Shown piece by piece: positions 13,052-25,700 of a stretch of DNA of 64,000 bases. The first letter of the stretch is position 1, and each line of letters opens with the position of its first letter. Below the pieces are notes generated by a model. It did not search any database and was not told the DNA's origin. It worked only from the letters and a program-made list of their open reading frames with translations. This DNA is from Hemicordylus capensis (taxonomy: Eukaryota; Chordata; Lepidosauria; Squamata; Cordylidae), in assembly GCF_027244095.1 (NCBI RefSeq), contig NC_069657.1, positions 4,536,001 through 4,600,000 on the forward strand, in the 5' to 3' direction. The translations under genes and the position numbers were made by a program.

Positions 13052-14801
13052 CTCCAGAGCTGCTGTATGCCTTCCCACCAACCCTTCTCTTGGCACGCTT
13101 CCTTCGCAGAGTGCGCCTTCTCAAGGCTCAGGTCATCCTGGTAGCTCCTTACTGGCCCAGGAGACCGTGGTTTGTGTAGTTGCATCACTTGGCCATACAG
13201 GAACCATGGTTCCTCCCGGTATCAACAGACCTTCTTCAAGGTCCCATAGAACATCACGATCCAGGCTGGTTTCAGCTAGCTGCCTAGAGACTGAGCGGGG
13301 AATTTTAAGTAAGTCCGGCTATTCGCGAAGTGTCCTAACCACCATGCTATCATCCACAAGGGATTCCACCAAGCTTATATATCAGTATACGTGGATAGTA
13401 TTTCTTCGATGGTCAACAAGACATTCCATACCTCAGGGTACAGCATCCATTAAAGATCTTCTGGCATTCTTGCAAGATGGCTTAGACAAAGGACTCAAGG
13501 CTAATACCTTAAAAAGGCAAGCTGCTTCCCTAGCAGGTGTGAGAGCAGGTCTATCCAAATCCGAGGTATTTAACCACCCTCATTTAAAAAGATTCCTGAG
13601 GGGTGCCACCATGCTGTCACCTATGATGGTTCACCACTTTCCATCTTGGAATCTCCACACTGTTCTTAAGGCACTTCAGAATCATCCGTTCGAGCCGATA
13701 GGAACCATTCCCTTAAGGATTTTATCATACAAGACAGCATTCTTAATAGCTGTTACATCTGCAAGAAGGATATCGGAATTGCATGCTCTGTTGGCATATA
13801 AGAATTTATGCATTTTCTCGGCTGACTCCGTGCGTCTCATTCCAAGCCCGTTCATCAGGCCAAAGGTGTCCTCAGCACTCACAAGGTGTCATACTACCAT
13901 CGTACTGTCCTAGGCCAGTTCATCCAAGAGAATGTGAAAGGCATAAACTAGATGTACGCAGATGTTTGAAGAGATACCCAAGGCGCACAGAGAGCTTCAG
14001 GAAGACGGAGACTCTATTTGTTAGTTTTTTACCAGCTTCCATGGGAAGCCAAGTAGACTATTGCTAGATGGATACGGGCTTGCATCTCACTAGCTTACGA
14101 GTGTCAACACCTTCCAGCACCAGAGCACGTTCTGGTTCACTCAACTAGAGAAGCGGCCACATCTGCAGCCTTCTCAACCAACGCACCAGTGCATGAGATA
14201 TGCAGGGCCGCGACTTGGAAGGCTCCGTCAACATTTACGAAGCACTATAAAATTGATCTATATGCATCCTCTCAAGCTGCATTTGGGCGCAGAGTGCTTC
14301 AACAGGTTCTTCCCCCAGAGTAGGCACAGACACTCCCTCCCAGAGAGTTTTTGGCCAGGGCTTTGGTATGTCCCAATGAGAGATGTCCTCGGCTCCAGGC
14401 ATCAGAGAACGTAGCATTGGTTTCACTTACCGTGAAGGCTCCTTCTTGATGCTGGAGCCGAGGACATCTAGGCCCTCGCAGGCGGTGTCCTGGCCTACTC
14501 CATGGGAAACTTGAGTATAGTACAAGAGCACAGCTACTAGTTCCAGAGGTCTTTGGGGTTCCTCTATTGTCTATGTTACATATATATGTTGTTCTAATTC
14601 TGGTTGAATACTGGTTGGTTCCGTGCTATTTGCACATTTGGCCTAAAAGAACTGGGCGGGGTTATCCTTCCGGGGCTCCTAAGGCTAGTAACAAATTTTG
14701 ATTAGTCCTGCCTGGGAGCACATGGAAAGGATAACCCAATGAGAGATATCCTCAGCTCCAGCGTCAAGAAGGAGCCTTCACGGTAAGTGAAACCAATGCT
14801 C

Positions 14802-15125
14802 CGTTTTCACACCACGCATAATCAACCTGTGGAATTCTCTACCACAGGATGTGGTGACTGCCTGGATGGCTTGAAGAGGCGTTTACTCTCTTAAGGAGCA
14901 GGAGTTTAATAGCAGTCTGGAGGCTATAGGCCACCTCCAGCATCAGAGGCAAGATGCCTCTAAATACCAGTTGTAGGGGAGCAACAACAGGAGAGAGGGC
15001 ATGCCCTCACCTCATGCCTGTGGCTTTCCAGAGGCATCTGGTGAGCCACGGTGTGAAACAGGATGCTGGACTAGATAGGCCTTGAGTCTGATCCAGCAGG
15101 GTTTTTTGTTATGTTCTTGTACACT
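14802..15125 (+). mobile_element. CR1-like LINE 3' end, right part of the split copy
   Basis: It continues the fragment ending at 8040. It holds the conserved CR1 tail CACAGGATGTGGTGACTGCC, the GGCCACCTCCAGCATCAGAG stretch, and the end CAGGATGCTGGACTAGATAG...GATCCAGCAGGG. The same tail occurs at 32560-32890 and 49395-49660. Confidence 0.82.
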
Positions 15126-16472
15126 GTTGCCTTGTTAGATGTAATAAATACACTATCTCAACCCTCCTCCAAGGAGTTCAGAGTAACACATATGGCCCCC
15201 TTTGGAGTGTGGAATATTTTTCTAGTCCTATAAATACAACTTAACATTCATATGCAAAAACTCAAACAAACTGAAGAATCCCAAGTTCCTGCAATCATCC
15301 ATGCAGAAGTCCAGTCAGTCTGATCAAGGCTGATGAACTACATTTCCTCACCCAGTCCCAAAACATCACTATCTGCTGTATTTACCCGAATCAAAGACGA
15401 CTCTGAATTTAAAGATTATCCCCTTAAAAAGTAGAGGTTAAATACAGGTTATACCTGCATTTGCTTGAAAGGAACAGGTCTCCGAATTTAAAGATGACCT
15501 CCTGGTTTCTAATATCAAAAACTTGGAAAAAACCTAGTCTTGGATTCAGGTAAATACAGTACATATGTATTATTTATGTAGCCAATGAAAACTCAGTGTT
15601 TTATTTAATACATAGCATTCCACGTTGTTTTGCAGCCCTCTCTTTAGCTAAACCCTTTGATCCAACAAGAATTATTCAATAGTAGCTCTGAGGTTTTAGC
15701 ACATGAGGCAGGAGGACAGAAACAGATATTCTACATAATAAATATTCACATTGATTTTGGTATATTGAAGACTGCAGGGAAGTATAGCGTATATTTTGGG
15801 TAACAATAATAGGATACACTTCTGTATGTGATATTTATTTTTACTTGTGCTTTTATTACTGCGTGAACTATTAACTCTTGAATTCAGAGGTAAAGTCTAA
15901 GAAAACTAGAGATTATTGAAAGCTACACAACCTCCATTCATTTCTGCAGGACCAGCAAGGATCCACCCGCCTGCCTCCCCGCCACAGAATCCACCCACCA
16001 CCCCCACCACCCGCCCACAGAAATGAATGGAATGTTGTACCAGCTTGTTCAAATGTCACATGACATCATGGGCTCACACATTAAAGAAGCAAGTTTGAAG
16101 CTTTCAGTCCTAGTTTAGAACAAACCAGATGTCTGAACCCAACAAATCCGGGCTTGCTCTAACCAGAGTTTGTTTAAAAAAAAAAAAAAAGCCAGAATTC
16201 TAATTCTGGTTAGAACAAGCCAGTATTTGCAAGGTCCAGACTCACAGCAAATCTCAGCTTGTTATAAAACCATGCCTTGAAGTTTAAAACTTCCTCCCTT
16301 CATTCTTTGAGATGGAAGGGAGAATGCCAGCCCAAAACTTGTGAATATTGTGTAGATAATTAAACTGTAATTCCGCATTAGGTCTGAATCAGGTCTCTTT
16401 GTCTGCAGGCAGACAATACCCCAAAGCAGAGGTCCACAGCCGTGATTCCTCAGTACCTATGTTCATACGCAG
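15126..16472. other. Intergenic sequence without recognised gene
   Basis: AT-rich unique-looking sequence. It includes a pyrimidine-poor CCACCC-rich patch at 15965-16020 and an A-run at 16175-16190. No FANCM exon was recognised on the minus strand. Confidence 0.35.
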
Positions 16473-16763
16473 TGAGGTCATTCACACACTCAAAAACTGT
16501 GTTCTACCCAGACTTGGGAGCTGTGTGCGCTCCCAATTATTGGTTGTGTGGAAGCAAGGTTAGAGGATAATCTGGGTAGAACTGATTGTGTGGAAGCGAG
16601 GTAGGAGGAAAACCTGGGTAGCTTTTCCTCCTACCTCACTTCCACACAATCACTTCTACCCAGGTTATCCTCTAACCTTGCTTCCATACAACCAAAAATT
16701 GGGAGCACACACAGCTCCCAAACCCGGGTAGAACACAGTTTTTGAGTGTGTGAACGACCTTAG
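16473..16763. mobile_element. Foldback MITE, unclassified
   Basis: The two arms are nearly perfect inverted copies, AGGTCATTCACACACTCAAA...TTTGAGTGTGTGAACGACCT, meeting at an AGGAGGAAAACC/TTTTCCTCCT centre near 16610-16630. No coding potential. The flanks (CAGTG left, TAGTG right) do not give a clear duplication, so the superfamily is undecided. Confidence 0.75.
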
Positions 16764-17657
16764 TGTTTTCATAGTTCCCTTTACAAAGCTTTTGACTGTT
16801 TTCTAAATTGTCTATATGTTACAGCATGGATGGATATGAAGTATTTAAAACATTGCTACCTCCTTTCTACCAATGGAGCAAGTATTTTATTGTATATATT
16901 GTTGATTTATTCTGCAAATTACTGATCAGGTGGTACATAAATGTAATAAATAAAAACAAACATTAACCAGGATTGCCTCATAATCATGGTTTGCAAGTGA
17001 ACTATGGTTCGCACTAACCATAGTTTATCCGATTCAGATATCAGTGGCACACTATGATTAGAGAAAAGCAGGAAAAGGTTTGCAAGAAGGAACCATGGTT
17101 TGGTGTAGTCACGGAGGACACTCAGTTAAGCCAGTAATTGTTACCCAAATGTTTGATCTGGTTCTTGAGACACTTTAGGCCTTCCCTGTTTCACTTGTAC
17201 AAGATGGCAATTTAACTGCAGGAATATAATGGGGTATTATCAGGAACAGGACATTGCTAATGCCTCTAATGGCACTGGCCTTTGTTTTCACGTTCAGATT
17301 TGCTTCCTGTGAAAATTTGTCATAAATGAAGCTTCACAATCATTCTGTTTTGTCCCAAGTGCACACATTAGGCTGATTGTTCAATCAATAATACACGAAG
17401 CCATCAACCTCTCTTTTTTATAGTCAGCAAAAATGTCACATGGTTTTGCTCCCTCACCCCATCTTCCACTTGCATTGTGGACCTCCTTCTATTGCAAAAC
17501 TCAAAGGCAAAATCTTAAACACACAAACGCTGTAGTGGAACACTAAAGCCTACATAATTCGTAACAATGACTATCACTATCTCCACTAAATCACCCAGGA
17601 GCTGAGATCTGGGCAGTATATTTATCCAAGGCCCCACTGACCCTCTTTCCTCCGGAG
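16764..17657. other. Intergenic sequence without recognised gene
   Basis: AT-rich. Several short inverted words around CCATGGTTTG/AACCATAGTT at 16985-17105 suggest another degraded foldback. No exon seen. Confidence 0.3.
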
Positions 17658-17665
17658 ATCCCTTG

Positions 17666-18342
17666 TAGGGATGTGCATGGAACCGTGGCAAGGCGGTTCG
17701 AAGGCGGTGGGGGTCTCCCTTTATTATTATTATTAATTCGATTTCTATACCACCCTTCCAAAAATGGCTCAGGGCGGTTTACAAAGAGAAATAATAAATA
17801 AATAAGATGGCTCCCTGTCCCCAAAGGCCTCACATTCTAAAAAAAAACACAAGATAGACACCAGCAACAGTCACTGGAAGTCCTGTGCTGGGGGTGGATA
17901 GGGCCAGTTACTCTCCCCCTGCTAAATAAAGAGAATCACCACGGTAAAAGGTGCCTCTTTGCCCAGTTAGCAGGGGATTTAACGCGGGGGGAGGATACAC
18001 TTACCCCTCCCTCTGCTTTTTCCCTGCCAGTGTTGGGTTTTTTAGCATCCCATTGGGGCGGCAGCGTACCTCCCTGCCGCCCGATTGCCCTCCTCTTCAG
18101 GATATGACTGGAAGTTGCTGGCGCGCCTGCGCATGCCAGCACATCAGCAACTTCCAGTCATATCCAGAAGAGGAGGGCAACAGGGTGGCAGGGAGGTATG
18201 CTGCCGCCCCAATGGGCTGTTAAAAAAACCAACACTGGTGGGGGGAAAGCAGCAGGCGGGGTAAGTGCACCCTCCCCCCGCTCTTAAAGGGAGATCCCCA
18301 CTGCCTTTGAACCGCCTCGCTGCAGTTCCATGCACACCCCTA
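17666..18342. mobile_element. hAT MITE with nested SINE-like insertion
   Basis: Ends TAGGGATGTGC and GCACACCCCTA are flanked by the exact 8-bp duplication ATCCCTTG at 17658-17665 and 18343-18350. The interior folds back around 18110-18160. A reverse-oriented L2-tailed unit (17719-17976) interrupts the left arm. Confidence 0.88.
17719..17976 (-). mobile_element. L2-tailed SINE-like unit, copy 3 (inside a MITE)
   Basis: Reverse orientation: the ATT repeat and TTCGATTTCTATACCACCCT tail come first, and the CCCCTGCTAACTGGGC start lies at about 17976. It interrupts the CTCCCTTTAA word of the MITE arm. Confidence 0.8.
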
Positions 18343-18674
18343 ATCCCTTGTCAAGGAGGAACATTATCACAGGCTTGGATCATGTAGCAAAGGACAAGAC
18401 CATATGTAACTAGCTCACATGCCCCAGTCTCAAAGAATAGCCTATCACTATGCATTTGTACAGTGCCAAGGGAGGGGCCTATAGCACCAACTCCCTATAA
18501 AGCCAGCATGTATATTAGGTGGAGGACCACGGCTTATGTCTGAAAGAAACTATATGAATTATTCCTTTGTACAAGCATCCTCATTAGTAATTATTAGAAT
18601 TCAGTCCATTGCTCCAGGAGACAAGCCTTGAGGTAACAACTATTAATCAAAACTAAGGCAGCCACTAGTTCATA

Positions 18675-18870
18675 TGGTATCCCTGCTAACCTGAAATACT
18701 TAAAAAAATCTTTAAAGACACATTTTTTCAACTAAGTTGTTTTTTTTAAACTAGACTGTTTTCCATTTGTTTTAATGTTTTTATTTCTAACTTGTTTTAT
18801 GTTGTAAACCACCCAGAGACAAAGGTTTGGGGTGGTGTACAAATATAATAGATAAGTAAACAAAGCAAAC
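18675..18870 (+). mobile_element. L2-like LINE 3' tail
   Basis: It has the tail signature TGTAAACCACCCAGAGACAAAGG...GGTGGTGTACAAATATAATA after a T-rich coding remnant. It belongs to the same clade as the tails at 5320 and 25490. Confidence 0.65.
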
Positions 18871-19622
18871 TAACTAAATTCAGTGTTATGTTGAGTATCC
18901 AGTTGAGATACTGATTAGAAAGAATTAGGGCATTGGGGAAAGGCATCCTGCTTTCCATTCAAAAACAAAAAACAAAAACCCCAAAAGACACTAACTGTAA
19001 ATCAAAGTTTATTTGCTACAAACATCTGCCTAAAGGAACAGCAGCAAAAACCACCATACATAACTCATGATCTCTATTAGATCAAATGGCATTCGGACTG
19101 GATAGGACATCCTTTTAAGGCTCACACTTCCAAAGAGGAATCTTCAGAAAATATATTCGTCTCCTAACAACAATATTGATTCAGGAAGACAGAGGAAATA
19201 CAGCACGTATCAAGGGTGCTATCATTACGTTCTCACAGGAAGAAAGGCAAATCTTTGATCCAATACACAAGGGTGACTTTGGTGAAAGATGCCATTAAAA
19301 AAAAAAATCTACCCACACAATTAGTCCAATTCACCAGCTGTTACTGTTCTCTTCATTGCAAACCCAGGAACAGCCAACTTTGTTTTCACTCCCAATAAAC
19401 ATTTTTGCAAGTTTCAAACAAGGCACAGAAAATAAATCTAAAGAGAAAGCTAACGTTACAAATATAATGCTGGCTTTCTATTTCACATGCTGAGTTAGCA
19501 CTTTTTAATCAGAAGAAATTACAGCTACTCAAGCAGCTCAACATTTCTTTTTCCTTCTTTGCATTTTTATACTAGTTCTACCTACTTCCATTCTCACTCT
19601 TGAAACAAAGTAACTCACTCAC
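18871..19622. other. FANCM intron after exon 4 (no further exon seen)
   Basis: Sequence on the 3' side of exon 4. I looked on the minus strand for the next FANCM exon, expected to begin near ILESFARSLIQRN in human, and did not find it here or further left. Confidence 0.4.
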
Positions 19623-19781
19623 CTGAATGTAGGCCTTCTGAATGTCAGTCAGTTCTTTCCCAAGTGGAACGATACATTTTTCAACCTGCCTCTCATAGGA
19701 ATAAGGCTGAATATCAGGAGAATCTTCAGAGCATAGTTCTATATGTGAAATCAACAGGTTGGAAATAACTTGCTGCACAGC
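19623..19781 (-). CDS. FANCM: FANCM exon 4
   Basis: A 159-bp exon of 53 codons from AVQQVISNLL to QKAYIQ, after TTTACAG and before GTGAGT. It lies between the two helicase domains. It is the last FANCM exon found in this window. Confidence 0.93.
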
Positions 19782-22700
19782 CTGTAAAGAAATGGAAGCT
19801 ATTTTTCCATAGATTCGTTTTTTTTAAAACTGACACTTGTTCAGCAGGCAATTCTGAGCTTGAAAATGAAGGTTCAAGCACAAATCCTGCAAAGGGAAAG
19901 CTTTGAGAAGCCACAGAAGGGGTCAAGTAAAAAAAAAGATGATAGATTGCGGATTTATCTCTCCATCCATAATACAGAGACCCTCTCATGCCTATGTAAT
20001 GACAGTGATTTGTGAAGGTTTGTATATTGAATTTGCTAGTATATATATCACTGATTACCAGAATGTGAGCATAAAAACGGAAGGGAAAGTGTAGCTACGT
20101 GGAGGTGAATCTGTAAGCATAGGATAATATAGGACAGTTTCTGAAATCTCTCATGGTTGCCTTCTCCCTGGCACACTTCAGCTAGCATTTTCTGCTTGTC
20201 CATCCCTTTCCATTTTCCCATTGCTCCCCAGCACCCTCTGAACTGGTATATGGTCTGCACCAGGGAGTAGTTTCTTGTCCCCTCCCCCCTTCATCTACAG
20301 TTGTCTCATTGTCTCCCCTCCTCATCTTCAGTTGCCGCCTTGCTAATCCTGGAAAGGGATATGTACAAAATGTGATTCAGCCACCAAATTGCAGCACCTC
20401 CCCTGCACTTTTAACAGGGAGGAGTGCAGGTCCATACTTGCTCCTCCACTCATTGCCACAGGAAGTTCGGCAGCTCTCCACCCAACTATGATCATGCGCT
20501 GGCGGAGTGTCTCCCAGCTGCCCTCTCCCAACGCCAGCACGCACATGGCCTTCACAGGACAGCTGGGAGACACCCCACTAGTGTACGATCATAGCTGGGA
20601 GGAGCACCACCAAACTTGCTGGGGCAGCAAGTGGGAGAGGAGCAGGTATGGAAGCAATGAGTAGCTGTCAATGCGGAGGACTGACTTGAATAGCAAGCCA
20701 GAGGTTGCCGGTTCGAATCCCCACTGGTGTTTCCCAGACTATGGGGTCGTATACAAATTTGGCAAACAAACAAACAAACAAAAAGATGCTGAAAGGCATC
20801 ATCTTATATTGCGTGGGAGGCAGCAATGGTAAACCCCTTCTGTATTCTGTAAGAGCCCCTGGTGGTGCAGTGGTAAAACTGCCGCCCTGTAACCAGAAGG
20901 TTACAAGTTCGATCCTGACCAGGGGCTCAAGGTTGACTCAGCCTTCCATCCTTCCGAGGTCGGTAAAATGAGTACCCAGAATGTTGGGGGGCAAAATGCT
21001 AAATCATTGTAAACCGCTTAGAGAGCTCCGGCTATAGAGCGGTATATAAATGTAAGTGCTATTGCTAGTGCTATTGCTATTCTGCCAGAAAGAAAACCAC
21101 AGGGCTCTGTGGTCACCAGGAGTCAACACCAACTCAACAGCACACTACCTTTATAATAGTTAGAAACAGAGTAACAGAATTAAGGAGAAAAATGCGGGGG
21201 TTATTCAAATCACCATCAACATGGGCTATCTGCAATATGATTATGAAACTTTATTATGGTCACAAACCACGAAACGATACAGATATACAAATCAGATTTA
21301 TAGATGATGGAGTTACAGACAGCAGATAATTATTTCTTTGCTCTTCTCTTCATTGTATTCACACAAAAATAGCAAAGACCTCAATTACATCAGTATTAAT
21401 AAGGCATAACTACTAAAATAATACCCACATAGGAAACTGCCATATACAGAGTCAGATCATTGGTCCATCTAGCTCAGTATTGTCTATACAGACTGGCAGC
21501 AGCTTCTCCAGGGTTACAGGCAGAAGTCCCTCTCAGCCCAATCTGGAGATGCCAGGGAGGGAAACTGGAACATTCTACTCTTCCCAGAGTGGTCCCATCC
21601 CCTAAGGGGACTGTCTTACAGTGCTCACATGTAGTCTCTCAATCAAGTGCAAACCAGGGCAAACCCTGCTTAGCAAAGGGGACATTTGATGCTTGCTACC
21701 ACAGGACCAGCTTTTGCCAAAAGGCATCCTAAAACTGCAATAAACTCATTTGGATGTCTCATAACTAACAGTAACATCTGCTCTCTAATTAAAATAAATA
21801 CAGAAGAACATGGAACATAGGAAACTGCCATATACTGAGTCAGACCATTGGTCTATCTAGCTCAGTATTGTCTTCACAGACTGGCAGCGGCTTCTCCAAG
21901 GTTGCAGGCAGGAATCTCTCTCTGCCCTATCTTGGAGAAGCCAGGGAGGGAACCTGAAACCTTCTGCTCTTCCCAGAGCGGCTTCATCCCCTGAGGGGAA
22001 GATCTTCCAGTGCTCACCCATGTAGTCTCCCATTTATATGCAACCAGGGCAGACCCTGCTTAGCTATGGGGACAAGTCATGCTTGCTACCACAAGACCAG
22101 CTCTCCTCTCCCTAAAGCAATGCTCAGACAGGTGTAGCCCCGGGAGGAACATGTAAAATAGATTCCACTTCACTGCTCTCACAAGGGCAAAGACAACCAG
22201 CAAATTGAATACTCTAAAATCCTCTCTGTAGCAGCACAAAAGTTAAGACATTAAACCTGGTCAGTGTTGGAGCATATCTATATTCAGGAAGTCACTGTTA
22301 GATATTTTGCCTCACTAATCCTGATGTCAGTCACCTTAAGTGACACAGGGGGGAAATGCTTGACTAACAAGCAGGAAGTTGCCGGTTCGAAACCCCGCTG
22401 GTATGTTTACCAGACTATGGGAATCACCTATATTGGTCAGCAGCAGCAATATCAGAAGATGCTGAAAGGCATCATCTCATACTGTGCGGGAGGCAATGGT
22501 AAACCCTCCCTGTATTCTACCAAAAGAAAACCACAGGGCTCTGTGGGTGCCAGGAGTTGAAATCAACTTGAAGGCACACTTTACCTTTACCTTTAAGTCA
22601 AGGATATACAAGAAAGTCTATGAAAATCCTTTCATCTGCAGGTCCATAGATAAAAGGACTTGACTTACCTTTGCATCACTACCAGGGGTAGCAGTCAGAG

Positions 22701-25700
22701 CCAAGATTCGGAACTGTTGGGTATATTTGCATAATTCTTTCACAACCTGAAAGAGAAAATATGCATTGACCAAAGTTCTTGCAGTTACTAAAAAAAAGCC
22801 CTATTGTGATGCAAAATTGACAGTTAAGCAGTCTCCCAATTTATAGTACCTAACTAAGTTCACACACAAAGGCCATGTTCAGGCAATCATCTAAGAAATG
22901 GTGTAGGATGAGTATCAAGAATGAAATGCAGTGAGCCTCAGCATCATGCATCCCCCACCCTGCCCACACACAGGGAGTTGTATGGATCTCTATTGCATCC
23001 AAACTCAGGAAACCAAAATTCTGTTTGCTAAGTAACAACTGGAAAATCTAAACTGACACACATGTATGAGAAAGGTTCAGCTAAATACTTGCTATGGCAC
23101 TCGTCTATTGTACTGGGTATGGGGCTATTTCCCCTCTACCCGCCCCCACCTCTCCTCTCACGTGTCTCTCTCTCTCTTCCCCTTACCTTCCCGTACTTCT
23201 ATTTGCTTTGCCTGCTATTTTGTTAGTTGGATTTGTAACAAAAAAATAAAAATGGTATTTTTAAAAGTCATGATGTCTCAAGTTTGAATGTACAGTATTA
23301 GGAGAATGTAGCTGATTGAAAACTGGAAGTGGAAGCTTTCAGATTGAGAGGAGAGCTGGTCTTGTAGCTGCAAGCATGACTTGTCCCCATAGCTAAGCAG
23401 GGTCCATCCTGGTTGCATATGAATGGGAGACTTGATGTGTGAGCACTGGAAGATATTCCCCTCAGGGGATGAAGCCGCTCTGGGAAGAGCAGGAGGTTTC
23501 AGGTTCCCTCCCTGGCTTCTCCAAGATAGGGCAGAGAGAGATTCCTGCCTGCAACCTTGGAGAAGCCACTGCCAGTCTGTGAAGACAATACTGAGCTAGA
23601 TAGACCAAAGGTCTGACTCAGTATATGTCAGTTTCCTATGTTCCTATATCCTCCCAGAAAACACAGGGGGATGGGGTGAGAATGGGGGCAAGGCTCATGA
23701 CTCATTCACAATAATCAAAACTATTGTTTAGATAATCACCTGAATCTGGTCAGATAAACAAAAAATCTAGATCTATTAGACCAGGGTTTCTTAACCTTGG
23801 GCCCCCAGATGTTATTGGACTACAACTCCCAGAATCCCCAGCCATAAAGGCCATGTCTGGGGATTCTGGGAGTTGTAGTCCAACAACATCTGGGAGCCCA
23901 AGGTTAAGAAACCCTATATTAGACCATTCAGAACTTCAAAGGAATAATATAAGTGGAAATATAATGCAGAACAAATAGCAAACAACAGGAGTCTTTTTTT
24001 CCAAGGGCCTGAGAACAATTAAGCTAGTTTACATTGAATGAAGTCTGTCTAGCCAAGTGCTGTCTACTTAAAGTGGCAGCTGCTTTCCAAGGTTACAGGC
24101 AGACCATTTCCAGCCATGCTACCTGAGATGCTTTTAAGTGGAAATGCCAGAGATTGCATGCACAAAGATACTGGCTCCAAAGCACGTGTTCTATTACTAA
24201 GCTAGAGGTCTCCTCAGGACCTTACATAGGAAGCTGACATATACTGAGTCATATACTGATGTCTGGTTCTTACATGATGCAGAACAAAAAACAAACCACA
24301 TCGCTCACGTACATCTAACATTAAACTCCGAGCCATCTGGTGGCCTAAGACTAGGATCCATCATCCTTCTGCAGCTAATGTTCTCCTTATGTTAGTGTTA
24401 AAAATATATATGGATCAACAACAAAGCTCTCAAAAGTGGTTTACACAGGGAAAGGATGATTAAATAAGGATTGCAACAAGAAAATTCAAGACATTTGTCA
24501 GCACATGGATGGAAAATTCTAATGATTCCCAGTTTATTTTGATGGACATATTTTTTGAAAAGACCCACTCAATCTGAACAGAGACTCTCCACGTAAAAAA
24601 CATCAGAGATAAATATATTATCTCATTTATTCAATTTGCTCAGAGTGGCTAATACGTTTCCCATTGAGCACTGACCAAGTTGAGACCCGATTAGCTTTAA
24701 CAATGTAACATCATTCAAAACGTCTCTTGGATACCTTGCTTCAAATGTATCACCAATTTTCAGTACAGGACTATTAAAAAACTGCTTTAAGCTGCTCTGA
24801 GCCCATAGGTTAGAAATCTAACAAAACATCCTTAACATAACTAAAAACTTAATACACATTTTTAAAATCCTCAGAAAGACTGCATTGTGCACAAAAAAAT
24901 TAATTTCAATTACACAGAGGCAGCACATGCGTACTATATAGTCCACACTACCTGGCAATAGGCATAATTTCCAAGAGCTTTATGGGCCTCATCGATAACC
25001 AAGCACTTAATGTCAATTGCAGGACACAGGCCTCGAGTAAGGTCATTTATCATTATCTGAGGAGTAAGAAAGAAGATCCTCTTATCACACCAGATTTCTT
25101 CCCGATCCACAACTTGGGTGCCTCCTGAAACAACAAAAGCAAGCATCACTACAGGGCAGCTAAACAGGTGTTTAGAGAATGCCTTCTTCACTATGAACCA
25201 CAATGCCCATTGAGATCATCTGGAGAGGTTTGTCTGCAGTTGCCACCGGCTCATCTGGTGACTACTCAGGGACAGGCCTTCTCCGTTGCTGCTCTGAGGC
25301 TTTGGAACACACTACCTGCTGAAATAAGAGCCTCCCCATCTCTTACAACTTTTAAAAAGGCAGTCAAGACACATTTGTTCACCCAGGCTCTTAATATTGT
25401 TTTAATTGTGTTTTTTATAGTTTTAATATTTTAAATTTTAAGTGTTGTAATATTTTAATCTTTTTATCTGTTTTTATTGTTTTGTTGTAAACCGCCCAGA
25501 GACTTGAATTTTGGGCAGTATATAAATATTTTAAATAAATAAAAATAATTAATAAATGAACTCCACTCCAAACACTAGCTTAGCTGGTGATTCACAGAAA
25601 GGACATGCTCCAGCTTAGTTTGCAACCATCAGATTCATTCTGAAATAACGGGCTGTCCTGCCCCTATATTTCCAGCCCAAACATTACTTTTGAGGTAAAA

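Larger units (their letters stand above)
8305..14801 (+). mobile_element. DIRS-like retroelement A (tyrosine-recombinase type), fossil
   Basis: Inverted ends (8305 to about 8405 and 14655-14801) face each other. An internal complementary region at about 14365-14480 joins copies of both ends, the arrangement diagnostic of DIRS. Parts in order: a gag-like region (about 8634-10890), reverse transcriptase (about 11180-11980), RNase H (about 12090-12350) and a tyrosine recombinase region (about 13080-14320). It was later invaded by a SINE-like unit (9414-9698) and a hAT MITE (12662-13051). The element is broken, with at least half a dozen breaks besides those insertions. It sits inside a CR1 tail at a TTT position. 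It looks moderately old. Confidence 0.9.

Noticed and set aside
20670-20760. tRNA gene
   Set aside because: B-box-like sequence belongs to the head of a multi-copy SINE; no full cloverleaf was found. The same applies at 20850 and 26515.
23350-23450. 5S rRNA gene
   Set aside because: Only the 3' half resembles 5S rRNA, and the same head recurs in several SINE copies with a common tail.
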